From assembly GCF_000516985.1 (NCBI RefSeq), contig NW_006917097.1, forward strand, positions 682,001 to 746,000: 64,000 nt of DNA. Direction: 5' to 3'. This document shows positions 10,758-22,928 of the stretch, in pieces. The stretch is from Pestalotiopsis fici W106-1 (taxonomy: Eukaryota; Ascomycota; Sordariomycetes; Amphisphaeriales; Sporocadaceae). The notes beneath the pieces were generated by a model. It was not told the DNA's origin, did no database searches, and saw nothing but the letters and a program-made list of their open reading frames with translations. Both the position numbers and the translations under genes were made by a program. Position 1 is the first letter of the stretch. Each line of letters begins with the position of its first letter.

Positions 10758-12876
10758 ATGGCATATTCTACTGTGCACGATTACAATTACAACGAGGCTC
10801 CGCCAGTAGTTGCCCATGAGACTTTGGGCGACGAGAGTCGCCACCAGCCTCCTCAACAGGACCACATAACCTATGCAGAAACGCAGTCTCTTACAAGTTG
10901 GGACGGGCAGAAGATTTACCCTACAGCAGAGTATCATCAAGTTAATCCTTATTGGAATAATCCGATACCCACGGGGCCATCTCATCACAGAGGATGGAGC
11001 GGCAGCACGGCTACAGTCGATATACCCTTGGAGGATAGGTCACCTCCAAAATCCGATACCAAGTCCTTGAAACAGAAATCTCCCTCGTCGGGAGGAGGTT
11101 CCTGGACACTGGAAATCGTCACCATTTTGTTCGCCTGTGCCGCCGTTGGGGGCATCATGGGCGTGCTCGCGCGGTTCGAGAATCGACCTCTGCCCGACTG
11201 GCCCTACTATATCACGCTCAACGCCCTCATCGCCCTGCTGGCGGCAGTCGCGCTCGCTACCATGAGCGTATCGCTGCAAAACGGTATATCGCAGCTCAAG
11301 TGGATCCGCTTCAAGGAATCCAGGGCACCGTTGGCTGATATGGAGACATTTGACGAGGCGAGTCGAGGTACCTGGGGCGCATTGAAGCTTTTGGCGACAG
11401 CCCGAGGAGGGTACGTCTTTTTCTTTTCTTCCTCTTTTTTGTTCTTCTATATTACCGTGTTTTGTTGACATTTTGAAATCTTTATAGCTTTCTCGGCTCA
11501 TTTGGTGCCGTCATTGCTATTGTCAGTCTGGCCCTGGGCCCGTTCGCTCAACAAATCATTACATACCAGATGAGAACAGTCATGGACGAGAGTCCAGGTA
11601 GCGCAACGATAGCTCGTGCACAGAACTATACTGGGGCTCTTCCAGGAAACACTTCATCCAGTAAGTTTTCTTTTGAGAAAAGTCCTTCTGACCAGCATGG
11701 TACTCATCATGCCCAACAGCCGGCTACGTCCCGATCCTACCCCTTAAATCCGCAGTATACAACGGCCTCTTTGCAGAAAACGGAAGACCCAACGCGGCCC
11801 TCAAATTCGAACGTCAGACAGGCAATTGCACCTGGTCGGCCTTTGATACGATTGGCGTCTGCCACGAATGCGTCGATCTGACACCATACATGAGCAGGTA
11901 CTGCGCCGCCTCGGACGACAACAACCAAGACTGCGGCTGGAAAGTTCCCCAAGGGCCGGCCTACCTCAACAGTAGCGCCGACGTTTTTAGCATGACCCCG
12001 CTCATCCCGTCGGCGAGCGGTGACATGCCGCACTCGACCATTATGCGTCTCGTATTCATGGGCACCGAGGCCAAGGATGGGCTGGCGGGCGAGCTCAAAC
12101 CCTGGGCCCAGCAGTGCGCCCTGTCCGTGTGTCTGCAGACCATCGACGCCGCCGTGGCCAACGGCGTGCTGAGCGAAAACGTGACGGCGCGCGTCGTCAA
12201 CCGGACCGTCGTCGACATGACCCGGGACACCTCCAGTCAAGACTTTGCCGCCTACGTTACCGGCCAGGATGGTGAGGTTTATAACGTGGGAATGGAGGCC
12301 CTGCTCAGCATGCGCGGGTGGTTCTCTTCGCTGTTTGCTGCCGGTCGTGCTGTCCGCACCACGGCCGATGCCAATCGTACCATCACGGACAACTCGGTGG
12401 TTGTGAACCTGACGGTTGGCATCTCAAGTGGTGTGACCTTTTTCGATTCTGATATCGTGACCGCCTTTTACTGGAACTACTACGAGTATCAAGACGCTGA
12501 CGGCATCGACATGCTCATGTCGGACATGGCGACATCAATGACGGTGGCATTTCGCTCCTTCTTTGGCGCTGTGCCAGTTTCGGGAAAGGCAATCTCCATG
12601 GAGTCATTCGTCCATGTCCGCTGGGGGTTTGCTGTTCTGCCAATCGTTGTCGTGGTTGCCACGGTGCTCTTCTTGATGGCAGCTATATACCGAACCCGCC
12701 AATCCAACACAAAGGCATTGAAGAGTAGTGCTCTGGCGATGCTGTTCCATGGATTGGACGAGGACATCAGGTCACAATTTGGAAGTGTAAGGAATCTTAA
12801 TGACAAGAAGAGACAGGCGCGAGTAGTCAAAGTGCAGCTTAATGAGAGTGACGGGAAAAGTCTACTGAGGGGTTGA
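10758..12876 (+). CDS. DUF3176 family multi-pass membrane protein
   Basis: Three exons (10758-11410, 11488-11660, 11720-12876) make 660 residues. The introns are 77 and 59 bp with clean GT/AG borders. I used the ATG at 10758; the frame is open upstream, but that part is AT-rich leader. Layout: a polar Pro/Ser-rich N-terminus (1-115), then a hydrophobic segment (LEIVTILFACAAVGGIMGVL), a second (YYITLNALIALLAAVALATM) and a third (FLGSFGAVIAIVSLALGPFA). A long loop with Cys residues and several N-glycosylation sequons follows, then a last helix (FAVLPIVVVVATVLFLMAAIY) and a short basic tail. This is the standard DUF3176 plan. The large loop is probably outside the cell or in the lumen. The function is unknown. 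Confidence 0.88.
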
Positions 12877-13033
12877 ATTGACGCAGCACAAGAGACAAAA
12901 TTTAAACTTGCAATTCCTTTACATGCAAAGACGATAATCAGATTAATGGTATTTAGTTGCGCGAAAACCTAGGCTCTTCTCATAGACTTTTGCTGCGTAT
13001 CTCGTTCGGCGGCGAATAACCTTCCTAGTCAGT

Positions 13034-14813
13034 CTAATAGTCGTCTCGCCAATTCTCTTCCCTGACCCACATATCAGAAGTGAAAGGCTCATCTCGTAGG
13101 AGATCATATTGCCTGGCATTCTGTTCGTAGGGAATTACTCCCTCTATCCAACTCTCCGTCCCCGGTTCGAGAAGATCCTCGATGAGACGTCCTGGAATCA
13201 GAACACCGCATTCCAGGTTGGTCGTCTTCACAAGTTTGGTTCCGCTGGTTGCATCATTACCCCTCTTGTCATCCTCCAGTGCGCCCCAGGCAGACTGGGA
13301 CAAATTGGCAGAGCCAATGTAGAGAAAGTATAGCGTCTTCAAACGGTCCCTTCCATTGAAAACTGCAATAAGTTTCTGATGCAGTAAACACCCGGGGTCT
13401 TTGGACACGTAGTGATGAAAAAGTCTTTTTATGTCATCGTGCGCAGATTTCCATGGTTTCGTATGGCAACCAAGGTTCGTGGCTCCCTGTTGTGCACTTT
13501 TATGCGCATCTTCAAAATTGCCTCTTGTCGGATAGAAAATTTTCAAGTTTGGTATTTGACAATCTTCACGCGCAACCGTGAGATCTTGTTTTCCCAAAAC
13601 GCAGTCATGAAAGCCATTGAGCCACTTCGCGTTGAGTTTGCCAATACTCGCAGCGCAGACTTCAATCTGTAGCTTTCCTTCGGAATTCTTCTTTGGCAAG
13701 CCAAGACCGAGTGTATTCACGGCATTTCGGAGTCGCAAAAGGCCATGCTGTTCGGCCTTTGCGCCAGACCAAGTTCCTGGTACGGACGTGATAAGCTGAA
13801 CTCGAACACTAGAGTAGTCGAATTGCCCTTCGATCGAGTCGATGAATGTGTGCGGTACCCGAAGCGAACGCAAGTGAGAGAGTAAATCTTGCTCAAACTT
13901 AGTGGCTGTCATCTTCTGGCTTCGGGTTGTGAGCCGTGGTATATCATGGATATACCAGTGGTTATCGCCATGAACTGTATCACTGTCCATCATGTTACAT
14001 GACGTGATGACCAGACGTAGAAATGACCGATATACTAGAAGTAAGATCTTGGTGTGGGCAGACCCCGGAGCCCAGGCATTGAAAGCATGGTAATTTTTAC
14101 CATACATATCTTGATATCTTCTGTGAATATCGGACTCCATAACATCGAGCTGCTTCTTGGTTGCTTTGCCCTTGATTTGCAGGCCCGCTTTCGCAGCAGC
14201 ACCGCCATTGATATGCTCGTCATAGCCGACATCTCGTCCAATGTATATCTTGAAAAGGTCAGCCGAGAGCCGGTCAATATGAAGGTGGACCTACCGGGAC
14301 ATCATTGGACGTCTTTGAGAGAGGCAAATATTTCAACAAGTCGCCATCGGCTATAAAGTAGGAGTAGATACAGGCCGACACAAGGCTCTGCTTGTCGACC
14401 AAGTCCTCGAGACCGACACAGTTCTTGGCTTTCTTTCTTCCTTCTGTGCGTGTAATGCGAAGTGCACCGTTGGGGAACTTTAGGTTACTGGTAGATGGCT
14501 CTTTTCCAGTGCTGGAGTGCTTGGTAGCCTTGGTAGATGCATTAACGAGTTCCTGTGAGGCCTTGCGCTTTGACTTGGTGGTGTCTTGTGCTGGCTGACC
14601 AGTTTCATCATCACTGTCGGTACTGCTGGCGCCTTCGCTACCACTATCAGTACTGATGTCTGCCTCTCTGGCGATTCGCTCTTCCTCCGTCAGCTTGTCG
14701 AAGCCCGCCCTGGGGTCTGAGAGCAGACGACTTTGGCATGGTTAGATGGTGTCACAAAGAAATAAGTTGATAGCAGCATAATATGATGATGATGCTTACT
14801 TGAGATTGCTCAT
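13034..14813 (-). CDS. Tyrosyl-DNA phosphodiesterase (TDP1) family protein
   Basis: Three exons: 14813-14800 (only 14 nt), 14709-14295 and 14248-13034, giving 547 residues. Introns are 90 and 46 bp. TDP1 enzymes are in the phospholipase D superfamily and use two HxK motifs to remove topoisomerase I and other adducts from DNA 3' ends. The first motif is SAHTKILLLVY (His208, Lys210), followed by family-typical FLRLVITSCNM. The second is LLHQKLIAVF (His433, Lys435) with GSANLSQSAWG (Asn458) behind it. The N-terminal 100 residues are charged and Ser-rich, likely disordered, with Lys-rich patches fit for nuclear import. The protein is shorter than many fungal TDP1 proteins. The first motif has Ala-His rather than His-His. 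It could be the main TDP1 or a diverged paralogue. Confidence 0.85.
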
Positions 14814-15680
14814 GATTGGATTAGCTGAATGTTCTATTAAGTCTGATGCCAAAGTAGTCAGTCAACGACGGTAATATGAGCCAGGCTGACTCAAAGGAGA
14901 ATGTGGTGCAAGTAGTATGAGAAATGCCCGTCTTCGGGAAGCGTTATGAGGTAGAGAGGTACAAGGCGGTGGAAGAGCAACATGGATTTGATGCCTCTTT
15001 ATAAAAGCACAAAATTCAACGACTGCCTGAGGTGAGCAGACCATCGACGCATCGTGTCTGTCGCGGCGATCCAGAACCTGCGGTGTGTTCAAGGCGTTTG
15101 ATCGATGCCATTCATGCTGTTGCCATGGTCTCAGCTCCGACGTAGTAGGAGGTACCTGCACCTGGGGACGCAACGGATACCCGCGCGTGGGCAGCAATAG
15201 TCGGATGCACGTTGTTCTGCATGCTGACATGATGCCTCAACAAGCAAACAAGAAACTCATCGTGGCGTTTATGGATTGAGGTACTCCACGAATATTCCTC
15301 AACACAATGTCTGTCAAATTATTTGTGTACTTTTCAGGTGGAGTCTAACTTTTACACCCGCCACGTACAAGCTGAGGCTGTTGTTTGCAGACTATGTAAT
15401 AAACATCCCACTAATGAGTGCAGCAACCCTCTAAGCAAACTACATTAGAGCCTGGGAGGTGGCATAGGCACAGCTTTGTTCTATAAGTCAGCACTTGCAG
15501 TCGAAATAAGACAGCAAGCATCCTGTCCTGTCTATCATTGGACAATATCTTGTTGGGTGCAATCAACCATGTAGCCATCTGCATTCTCTTTGTAATCCAA
15601 ATGCAAGAACTTGTTTGTGCAAAAATGTATTCCGGCAGTGACTGCATGTCTTTGGCAAGAAAAACAAACGTTTTGTATAT
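14814..15680. other. Intergenic region, TDP1 5' side and GPI2 3' side
   Basis: About 870 bp with the TDP1 promoter. I see no coding signal, RNA or repeat that can be supported. Confidence 0.5.
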
Positions 15681-17189
15681 TCAATCATCGCCCCATGCCC
15701 GGCGGCTGATGATAATTGGTCTAGCTTGATCCCATGGTCCATTCATGGCATTCTTGTACTTTTGCAATCCAATCAGCCACCAACTTGACGCGCCCATGGC
15801 CACTACTGCAATGAGGACACCGACAATCATGCCCAATAGCCCGTTCTTCCATGGAAAACCCGTATCTCTCTTGTCGCTTAGTATCAGACCAACTCCGCCG
15901 CCAGCACCAATGACCAACAGAGCAGACAATATGACGTGATATTGCCAGCTTCTGTGCCTTGCATATCTCCTAAATACTGGAAAGAGCCCAAAGACTTCTA
16001 TGCTGAAAAGTGTGAGGCTAAAGACCTGGCCGGTGGATGGCAGCCGAGAAGCGAGCACGGTCGAAGCCATGAGCGCGGCATTTGTAGATAGAGAAGCGGG
16101 AAACTTGACACCAACACCGCCCGAATAGTCGTAGAAGAATATGTTGATGGTCAACAACCAAAACGACATGGCCCAGATGCTGTCGGGCGAGGTGGATCTC
16201 GTCAGAGATTTGAGAATGGGCGAAAGACCCAAGATGGTAAAGTAAATGAGAACAGCAGACTTGATGGTGCTCAGCCGAAGGCTTAATCGACCGCTCTGTA
16301 GAGGAGCTGAAGGACGATGCTTGGGACCCATTGGCGGCTCGTTCTGGTGGCCCTGATGACTGCTGAGCGAGGTGCTTGACTGCAACGATATTGCAGATCC
16401 TCCACCATGCTGGCGCATCACGCCCAGTGTATTCTGCGGCTGTGCTCGCTCGGTTGCGCCCAGGTTCGTCACGGAACTTGCGGCAGAGGGCGTTGGCGCC
16501 GCTGTAGAACTTCTACTGTTCTCTTGTCTGGCTTGGTGTCGGGCGCCGCGGCTTCGCAGACTGTTTTGCCTTTGTAACACTTCATCCTCGCCCTCTTGTC
16601 CTATCCACCAGTCCCATAGCAGCCAGCCCAGAAACGTGGCGAAGCTGCTCCATCCTACAATTGTCACGGGCGACACCCTCTCGGTGAATATACCGACGAA
16701 ACAGACGACAAAGATGGTGACAGAGCACACTTGTTGCACAATAACGGTCGTATCGGCGACCAGCGGCCAAAAGTCGTACGGCTGGAGGCGCGGGTTGCGC
16801 TGCAGACTGTCCAAGAAGGTGGTCGCGTCGGTATAGTTGTCAGGAAAGGACTGTTTCACCCAAAGAATCTTCTTCCAGGTGCGTTTGCTCTGGCGGCGCC
16901 GACTTCTGCTCCGGCTGCCGAGTTTGTTGGAGCGCAGACGTCTTCGGGAATCGGGGCCCGAGTCGTAGCGGGAATTGCTCTCAAAGGCATTGATCTGGTG
17001 CGGCGGCGAGCTAGCAAAAAAGGCATCTTCGGGCGCCAGATGGGAGCGCGAGGCGCGCGGCGAGTTGTTGTTGCTGCTCGAGAGGTCGGGCAAGGTCGCA
17101 GAGCGCGTCAGGGGTGGAATAGAGCCTTCCTTTGACGAGGAGCGTGATGGAACCAAGGAGGTCTGCGATCCCCCAAGATTCGAGGCCAT
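15681..17189 (-). CDS. GPI2: GPI2/PIG-C subunit of GPI-GlcNAc transferase
   Basis: Single-exon gene, 502 residues. The subunit belongs to the ER complex that adds GlcNAc to phosphatidylinositol, the first step of GPI anchor synthesis. The match starts at WKKILWVKQSFPDNYTDATT and continues with FLDSLQRNPRLQPYDFWPLV, the classic PIG-C opening. About eight hydrophobic helices follow, including DSIWAMSFWLLTINIFFYDY. Before this lies a Ser/Arg-rich extension of about 105 residues. Between helix groups (about residues 205-300) there is a long low-complexity loop rich in Ser, Gln and Gly. Both are common in fungal homologues and make the protein longer than the human one (297 residues). The start at 17189 is the first ATG of the frame. 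Confidence 0.93.
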   Translation of the reverse strand: MASNLGGSQTSLVPSRSSSKEGSIPPLTRSATLPDLSSSNNNSPRASRSHLAPEDAFFASSPPHQINAFESNSRYDSGPDSRRRLRSNKLGSRSRSRRRQSKRTWKKILWVKQSFPDNYTDATTFLDSLQRNPRLQPYDFWPLVADTTVIVQQVCSVTIFVVCFVGIFTERVSPVTIVGWSSFATFLGWLLWDWWIGQEGEDEVLQRQNSLRSRGARHQARQENSRSSTAAPTPSAASSVTNLGATERAQPQNTLGVMRQHGGGSAISLQSSTSLSSHQGHQNEPPMGPKHRPSAPLQSGRLSLRLSTIKSAVLIYFTILGLSPILKSLTRSTSPDSIWAMSFWLLTINIFFYDYSGGVGVKFPASLSTNAALMASTVLASRLPSTGQVFSLTLFSIEVFGLFPVFRRYARHRSWQYHVILSALLVIGAGGGVGLILSDKRDTGFPWKNGLLGMIVGVLIAVVAMGASSWWLIGLQKYKNAMNGPWDQARPIIISRRAWGDD

Positions 17190-20100
17190 CTGGCGAGGCC
17201 AAAGCTGATTATGGGACAGTCATCAACTCGAGAGAAGATCGAGCTCGCAAACGCTAGGGACTAAGACACTGCTGCCCGCGTCTGGTGGAGAGAATGACCA
17301 AGCGTTGGTGTTTGGGTTTGATTTTCTTCTTCCGCCGCGATGGGATCTGGTGTGAGATGCCGAGAGCTACATTAGGTACAGCCTAAGCTTACTGCCAGCC
17401 AAGCTAGCTTCACCTTCTGGGTGTGCTGCGTGAGGAGCCAGGACAGCACTTTACGCGCTCCTAGGCTTTAGCATGGCTAAGGTAGGTCTTGCACGCTAAA
17501 AAGCCTACCCCTGAAGCCGGGAAACTCCCCAAACTGCGGGGGATCCACCTTGGCCTGCCTACCAGATGGAAAAGGCCAATCTTCGGAAGTTTCCCAATCT
17601 GCTGGGCTCGTATAATCGTCTTACTGCTACCACTATTTACAAGCCTACATCATGGCATGTGTTCCCGAGGTAGGTTTTATCCATGGTCATATATTGGAGT
17701 ATGTACAGAGGTTAGTCCCTTTGTAGTTCCAAGTGTTTGATGCCTTTGTCTGCCTTCGTAGTTTGGTCAGTATCAGACCAGGTCAAACATTGTCCGCAAC
17801 ACCGAACCCATACTATTAATGCCTCGCTGACTGCCGACATGTAGCAATGGGTAAGTAAGTATCAGATGAAGGATAGGATACACAAGCACAGTTCACCTCG
17901 TTCCCAAATGGCCTTGTTTCGGCTTTGGTGACGGTCGGAGAGCTTACCAGTCTGTGCTTGCCGATCTCATTGAGTGCGAAGCCCGGGCGCTTATGCGATG
18001 TTCAAAGGTGCAAGTCTTTTTCCCTGGCATTTGTTTCTCCGGGACGAGCAAGAGAGGGCGGTAGCTCCTTTCTGAATGTCAATATGTCAACGTTGAGTAA
18101 TAATGGTACGAAAAGGGAAAAAGAGGCTGAGCCTCACACGGCGTTCGCAGGTGATCCGCTCGCCAAGTTAGCACCAATATGCTTAATGAAGCTTATCCTA
18201 TACTGGACAGGCATTCCGTAGACCCATCGACGGTGCCATGAGTTCTGCTCTGGCAATGGCATTGGACCGTTCAAAGACTTTCGCTCGCTACCAAACTTAC
18301 TAATACAATGCAAATTCTTCTTCATGCCTAGGATGATACGAGACAAGGATATCACGGTCGGTTCTCATATACAGTGCCAGTGATATGCCCTTGGGCCATT
18401 CCAAGCATCGGTAAAAGGTCTGCGATCAAATGGTTGCCCAGCCCATGCCCAGCTCTACCACTCATGAGACACTTGACTGCTATATCGCTCATGGAGTATT
18501 ATGGAGCAGCTTCATTCATCGAGGTAAACATTGTACGAGAACTGTGTCAAAACGGTGGACGATTGGGTGAGACCCTAGGGTAGACCAGTGGATGAAACTT
18601 GGGTGTCCGAGTGTCTACATGACATGCCCTGGCAAACCCGCCCTTTCTTGACGGTTTACACTAGAATGAAGCAAAGAAAAGCCGCCGAAGAGGAAACGAC
18701 CCCACTCAGCCTGAACGTGTTGTGGTATCAAGCGTTGATTCGACTTGGATTTGCTCTTGATCTCGCGTGACAGGTTCAGGGAGGGCATCCTGAGAATGGG
18801 AAGTTGTACCGAACAGCATAAGTTCTGTGGATAAACGAAATACGGGGCAGCAGCATGAAGATGCGACTGACTGACTGACTGACTGAACCATCGAGTTACT
18901 ATGTACGATGCATCCAATAGGGCCATGTCTTGGCGGATCGATGCAAGGAACAAGTCCGATTTGTGGAACGTACATTGGCCTTGAGAAGCGGGCAGGATGC
19001 CTGAAGCGCTCTTTTTGAATCTCAGATGGAGTCTTGCCAGCTGCGCGACAAGGTCGGCCTGCACCATATGAGGCTTGAGTGTCGTGATCCTCTTACCCTT
19101 TTGCGACCCCACGTGCTGTCAAGCAACAAAGTGTGTGGACTGATTCAGGCCTAATAGCCACCTTAATGTCCTTTACATTGTGGATACCTGCAGTTCAGCC
19201 CACTGAATTCAATGGGGCCAGGAACCGCTAAAACATTTACATCTCGCGTCGACTTGACTGACCATACTATGTGATCGGCGGATTGTACTCGAGCATTTGC
19301 CATCGATTGCGATTCCTGATTCTGTTCGTGATTCTTCAATCGGTCAATTATATCAGCAGTTGGTGATTGAGTAAATTAGTATGATGTGACTTTGTACTAG
19401 AAATCTATTTTGGGCAGAGTTTGTCAGAAATCTACTTGGAAGTCATACCACGGCAGGATTACCATCCATTCAATTTACACTGCATTGCCTATAATATAAA
19501 GTTCAGCTTACTCGGGCCCTTGGACCAATGATGTAGAGATCCAGAACGCTTGGCTGGATTGATCGAGGCACTCATGCACACGCCAAATTGGATCCGGAGT
19601 TTGCATGTAGAATATTTTACTACTATGTACAACTGGTATTCCGAAAGGGAACAAGAAGCACTATCGAGTCATCTGAGATTTCTTGACATGGAGCTGATGA
19701 GCTGTTGGTGGTCAGGTGACAGTGTTCCTGTTCTAGGCTGGGGAAATAAGCCTTCTTTAGAGAGAAGAAGAGGAAAAGGCCAAGATGGCCCAGCCAGCCA
19801 AGCATCACATCACCAGCCAGCCACTGACGGTACTAATTCCCAGCTGAGTGTAAACTAACCTAGAGTATAGCGCACGGCAATGCGAGTCTTGATGCCCAGA
19901 GCCCGGAGTACCGTGAACTCGAGTTGGCGAGACAGTGGGCTAGAATGAATTAAATGCGATCACCAATCCCCTGAGACACCAATCCAGTCAAGTCAGTCAA
20001 ACCAGTCAAGCCAAACCAGTCCGCTAGTCTCGCCGTTTCCGTGTAATGTCAAATGCGAGTTCTGCAAGGAGCCGCCACCGTCTACTAGACTCAAGTGAGC

Positions 20101-22082
20101 TTAATTGGTAAACTACCCGCATGTACTATCGTATGGTCGATTGAGGCAGTCTGGGAGGACGACGACTTGCGAGCACGAACTAGAGCTTCACTGTCTGTCT
20201 GCATGCGTCTGTGCCCGGGTTCCGCTCCGCTCTCTGCTCTTCACTTCCCTCACCTTGCTCACTTCAGGGTCCACGTTCCCTGCTGCTGGTGGTAACTAAC
20301 CTGACCCTCTTGTCCGTAACGTTGTTAAATGATCCTTGCCTTTTTGCGACGCCCCCTGCTCTTCAGACGAGACCAACGCCTGCGTCAAACGTGCGGGCCA
20401 TAGCCCGATGACAGACAGACACTGGAGAAGGGAGCCTGTCAATTCATTCTCTCATCGCTGTCTTGACGTTTATTCAATCAAGTGAATTGATCACCCTCGT
20501 GCCTGGGTACTTATTGCAGGTTCGAGGTAGTAGCAGCAAATGGTCGTAGGTCCATGTTGTGCTAGATTAGGAAAAAAGAAAAAAGTCCCATGAAAGCACA
20601 TCCGTGTATTCTTCTACTTCTTCTTCTCCATTGCCCTGGTCTTACTAAATATTGACCGATCGACCTGTTCGTTCCTGATACTACTCATCCTCCTGCATCC
20701 CTTTACCTCATCATTTGCATCCAACTCACTGACAATTGAGTGATCTGCTCTGGAACTGCAGGTAGACTTTGTAGCTACCTTGACCAATTCTAATTCTGCG
20801 GACCTGATCTACATACACTACTACGCACAAACAACGAGGCCTCTGGCAGCACAACACAGCCCCAACTTCATCATCGTCATTGCGCTGGAACCTCATTGTT
20901 CCTGTCATTCAACTTGGACCAACCGATCGCTGATCACAAAGTTGACATAACCACCAAACAAATCGCGAGAGCCGCGATCCAACGTACTCATTGATCTGCA
21001 TCTTGCAAGTTGTCAAAGGGTCTTCCTTAACGTACCATCCACCAGTACAAGACCAAGCAAGGCAGTGCAACACCGGCGTTTTGTCCTCCCCATTTACTTA
21101 CACAGACGACAAACCAAACGGCCGACCTGGATACAACAAGATCAATCACCAGCAGGGAGGAATATAATAACAAGTCACACACTTGTTCCTTGTTAGACGT
21201 CACAGAAATCACGAGCACGAACCAATACAAGCCAAACCAGATCAAGGGAAATCTTCCGACCTCCTCGTGATTTGTTGTCGCTGGCATCTTGCGAGGCGAG
21301 TTTAGACTTTTGCCAACCCCCGGCTGGCCTCAGTCTGACCAGAACTTTATTTTTGCTGCACCCAGTCCAGTCCACAACAAGTCTCTTGTCCCTTCTGCGG
21401 TAGCAGTTCCAAGCAGGCACGACTACCTACTTTCGACCATTGATCCGTATTGGATCTGGGCGGACCGCCTGGGGACACACCCCTGGCCCACCGATCAATT
21501 AATAGCTTGAAGGGCGCTTTTTCAGGCTGTGCTCAGCTCATTTGCGACCTGCATCAGTGCTACACTACCTACCTACCTACCTACCTGACCTTACGCTACC
21601 CATTCATTTGGGGTGCCTACCACCACCTCCGCCGCCAAACTGTACCCAGGTACCTTACCGGCAGTAGTACAATTAGACTCTTTTTTTTTTTCCTGTCTGT
21701 CTCCAGTCCCCTCACCCCCTTCGTTTCCCACCATTCAAAAGCGCGTCAGCAACCACGCCCGCTGGTCCCCCCCGCGTCTAGACCAGTCCGACCAGGAACT
21801 TCTATTGATTGCCAAGACTCGCACCCCAAAGCCCCCCCCCCCCCCGGCCCTCTTGACTTACATACAGCCCAGCCCGACGCAAGGGTCCAATTACATACAT
21901 ATTCTTCCATATTCCCATTCTGCGCACACCTTTCACCAGAAACACTTTTGGTTTCCATCCTTATTGGCGATACTCTCTCACCTTCTTTCCTTTCCGATCA
22001 CCGGTCCTAAGAACACATTAATAGTCTCGGTATTCATTGGACAGATCTTTCGGCACATTGTCTTCGATCCTCACTAGACAAA
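17190..22082. other. Gene-poor stretch of 4.9 kb
   Basis: No gene could be supported. Simple repeats include a TGAC run (18866-18886), a CCAGTCAAG-like cluster (19980-20025), a CTAC run (about 21568-21590), a T run near 21680 and a C run of about 15 (21830-21845). The last 600 bases are pyrimidine-rich, as in long fungal 5' leaders, and probably belong to the gene at 22083. Long non-coding RNA or a promoter with remote control sites is possible but cannot be shown here. Confidence 0.5.
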
Positions 22083-22928
22083 ATGAAGGTCTCAACCGCG
22101 CTCTGCGCCTTGTCCCTCGGCTCCTGGACATTGGCAGCGCCTATTGTCATTTTCAAAAATGAGCCGCCCAAGTACTCGGGAACTCAGATTACTCGCACAT
22201 CCATCGATGCCGACTCGGCAGATACATGGCCGATTCGTACACACAAATTCACCAACACGCAAGATGCTGCGCAGGATTCTTTGACTGGACGACCAGACAA
22301 TCGACCATACAGCCCCACCAGCGACGTTGCGCCCTCCGAGGCACTGGCAGCTCCGAGGCCTCTGAAGACTAGCTATCTTCTCTCCATCAGACCCTTTATG
22401 CTTCACTCGTCCGAAAATGCGTCGCCAGATACCGCACCTTCCTCTCAGTCTCCTCATTCCGAGTTCCAGGATTCGAGCATCGTCGAGGCAGAGACTGGAT
22501 CTGTCAAGAAGCACCACCACTTTACCACGGTGGAGCTCGAGACTTTGGGAAACAAGCCTTATTACCAAACGATCCCATGTCCTAAGCAGAGCGGTTACTT
22601 TCACCTGGTCAAAGGCTACACGGATACCACGGTTGTGGCCGTGGTCTTTATTCTCATTGCCGTGATTGCCCTAATCGAGCTTTGGAATCCCATTTGCAAA
22701 ATGTGAGTAGCCACATTCATTTTCAGTTGGGCTCGTCAATCAATTACTAAACTCCGCTACAGAACAAGCAGAATATGGAATCGGGAGGGCATGATTCGTC
22801 TAGATGACAATGTAGACGAGAAGAAGCAGCTCGAGGTTAGATACTCGGATTTCGTCTTGCAGCCAGCACCAAAGACAAGGTCCAAATCGAGCTTGCCGTC
22901 CGACGAAAAGGCAGTTCACAAGTCATGA
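22083..22928 (+). CDS. Unknown single-pass membrane protein with signal peptide
   Basis: Two exons (22083-22702, 22763-22928), intron 60 bp, 261 residues. I do not recognise the family. Visible parts: a signal peptide (about 1-19, cleavage near LAAP), then a polar region of about 160 residues rich in Ser, Pro, Thr and Asp. One hydrophobic helix follows at about 184-202 (VVAVVFILIAVIALIELW), then a cytoplasmic tail of about 58 residues rich in charge. This is a type I membrane layout. The intron falls just after the helix, so the tail is a separate exon. Two Cys sit close to the membrane, one on each side (TIPCPKQ and NPICKI). A long pyrimidine-rich leader lies upstream. It may be a cell-surface or secretory-pathway protein. 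Confidence 0.75.
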
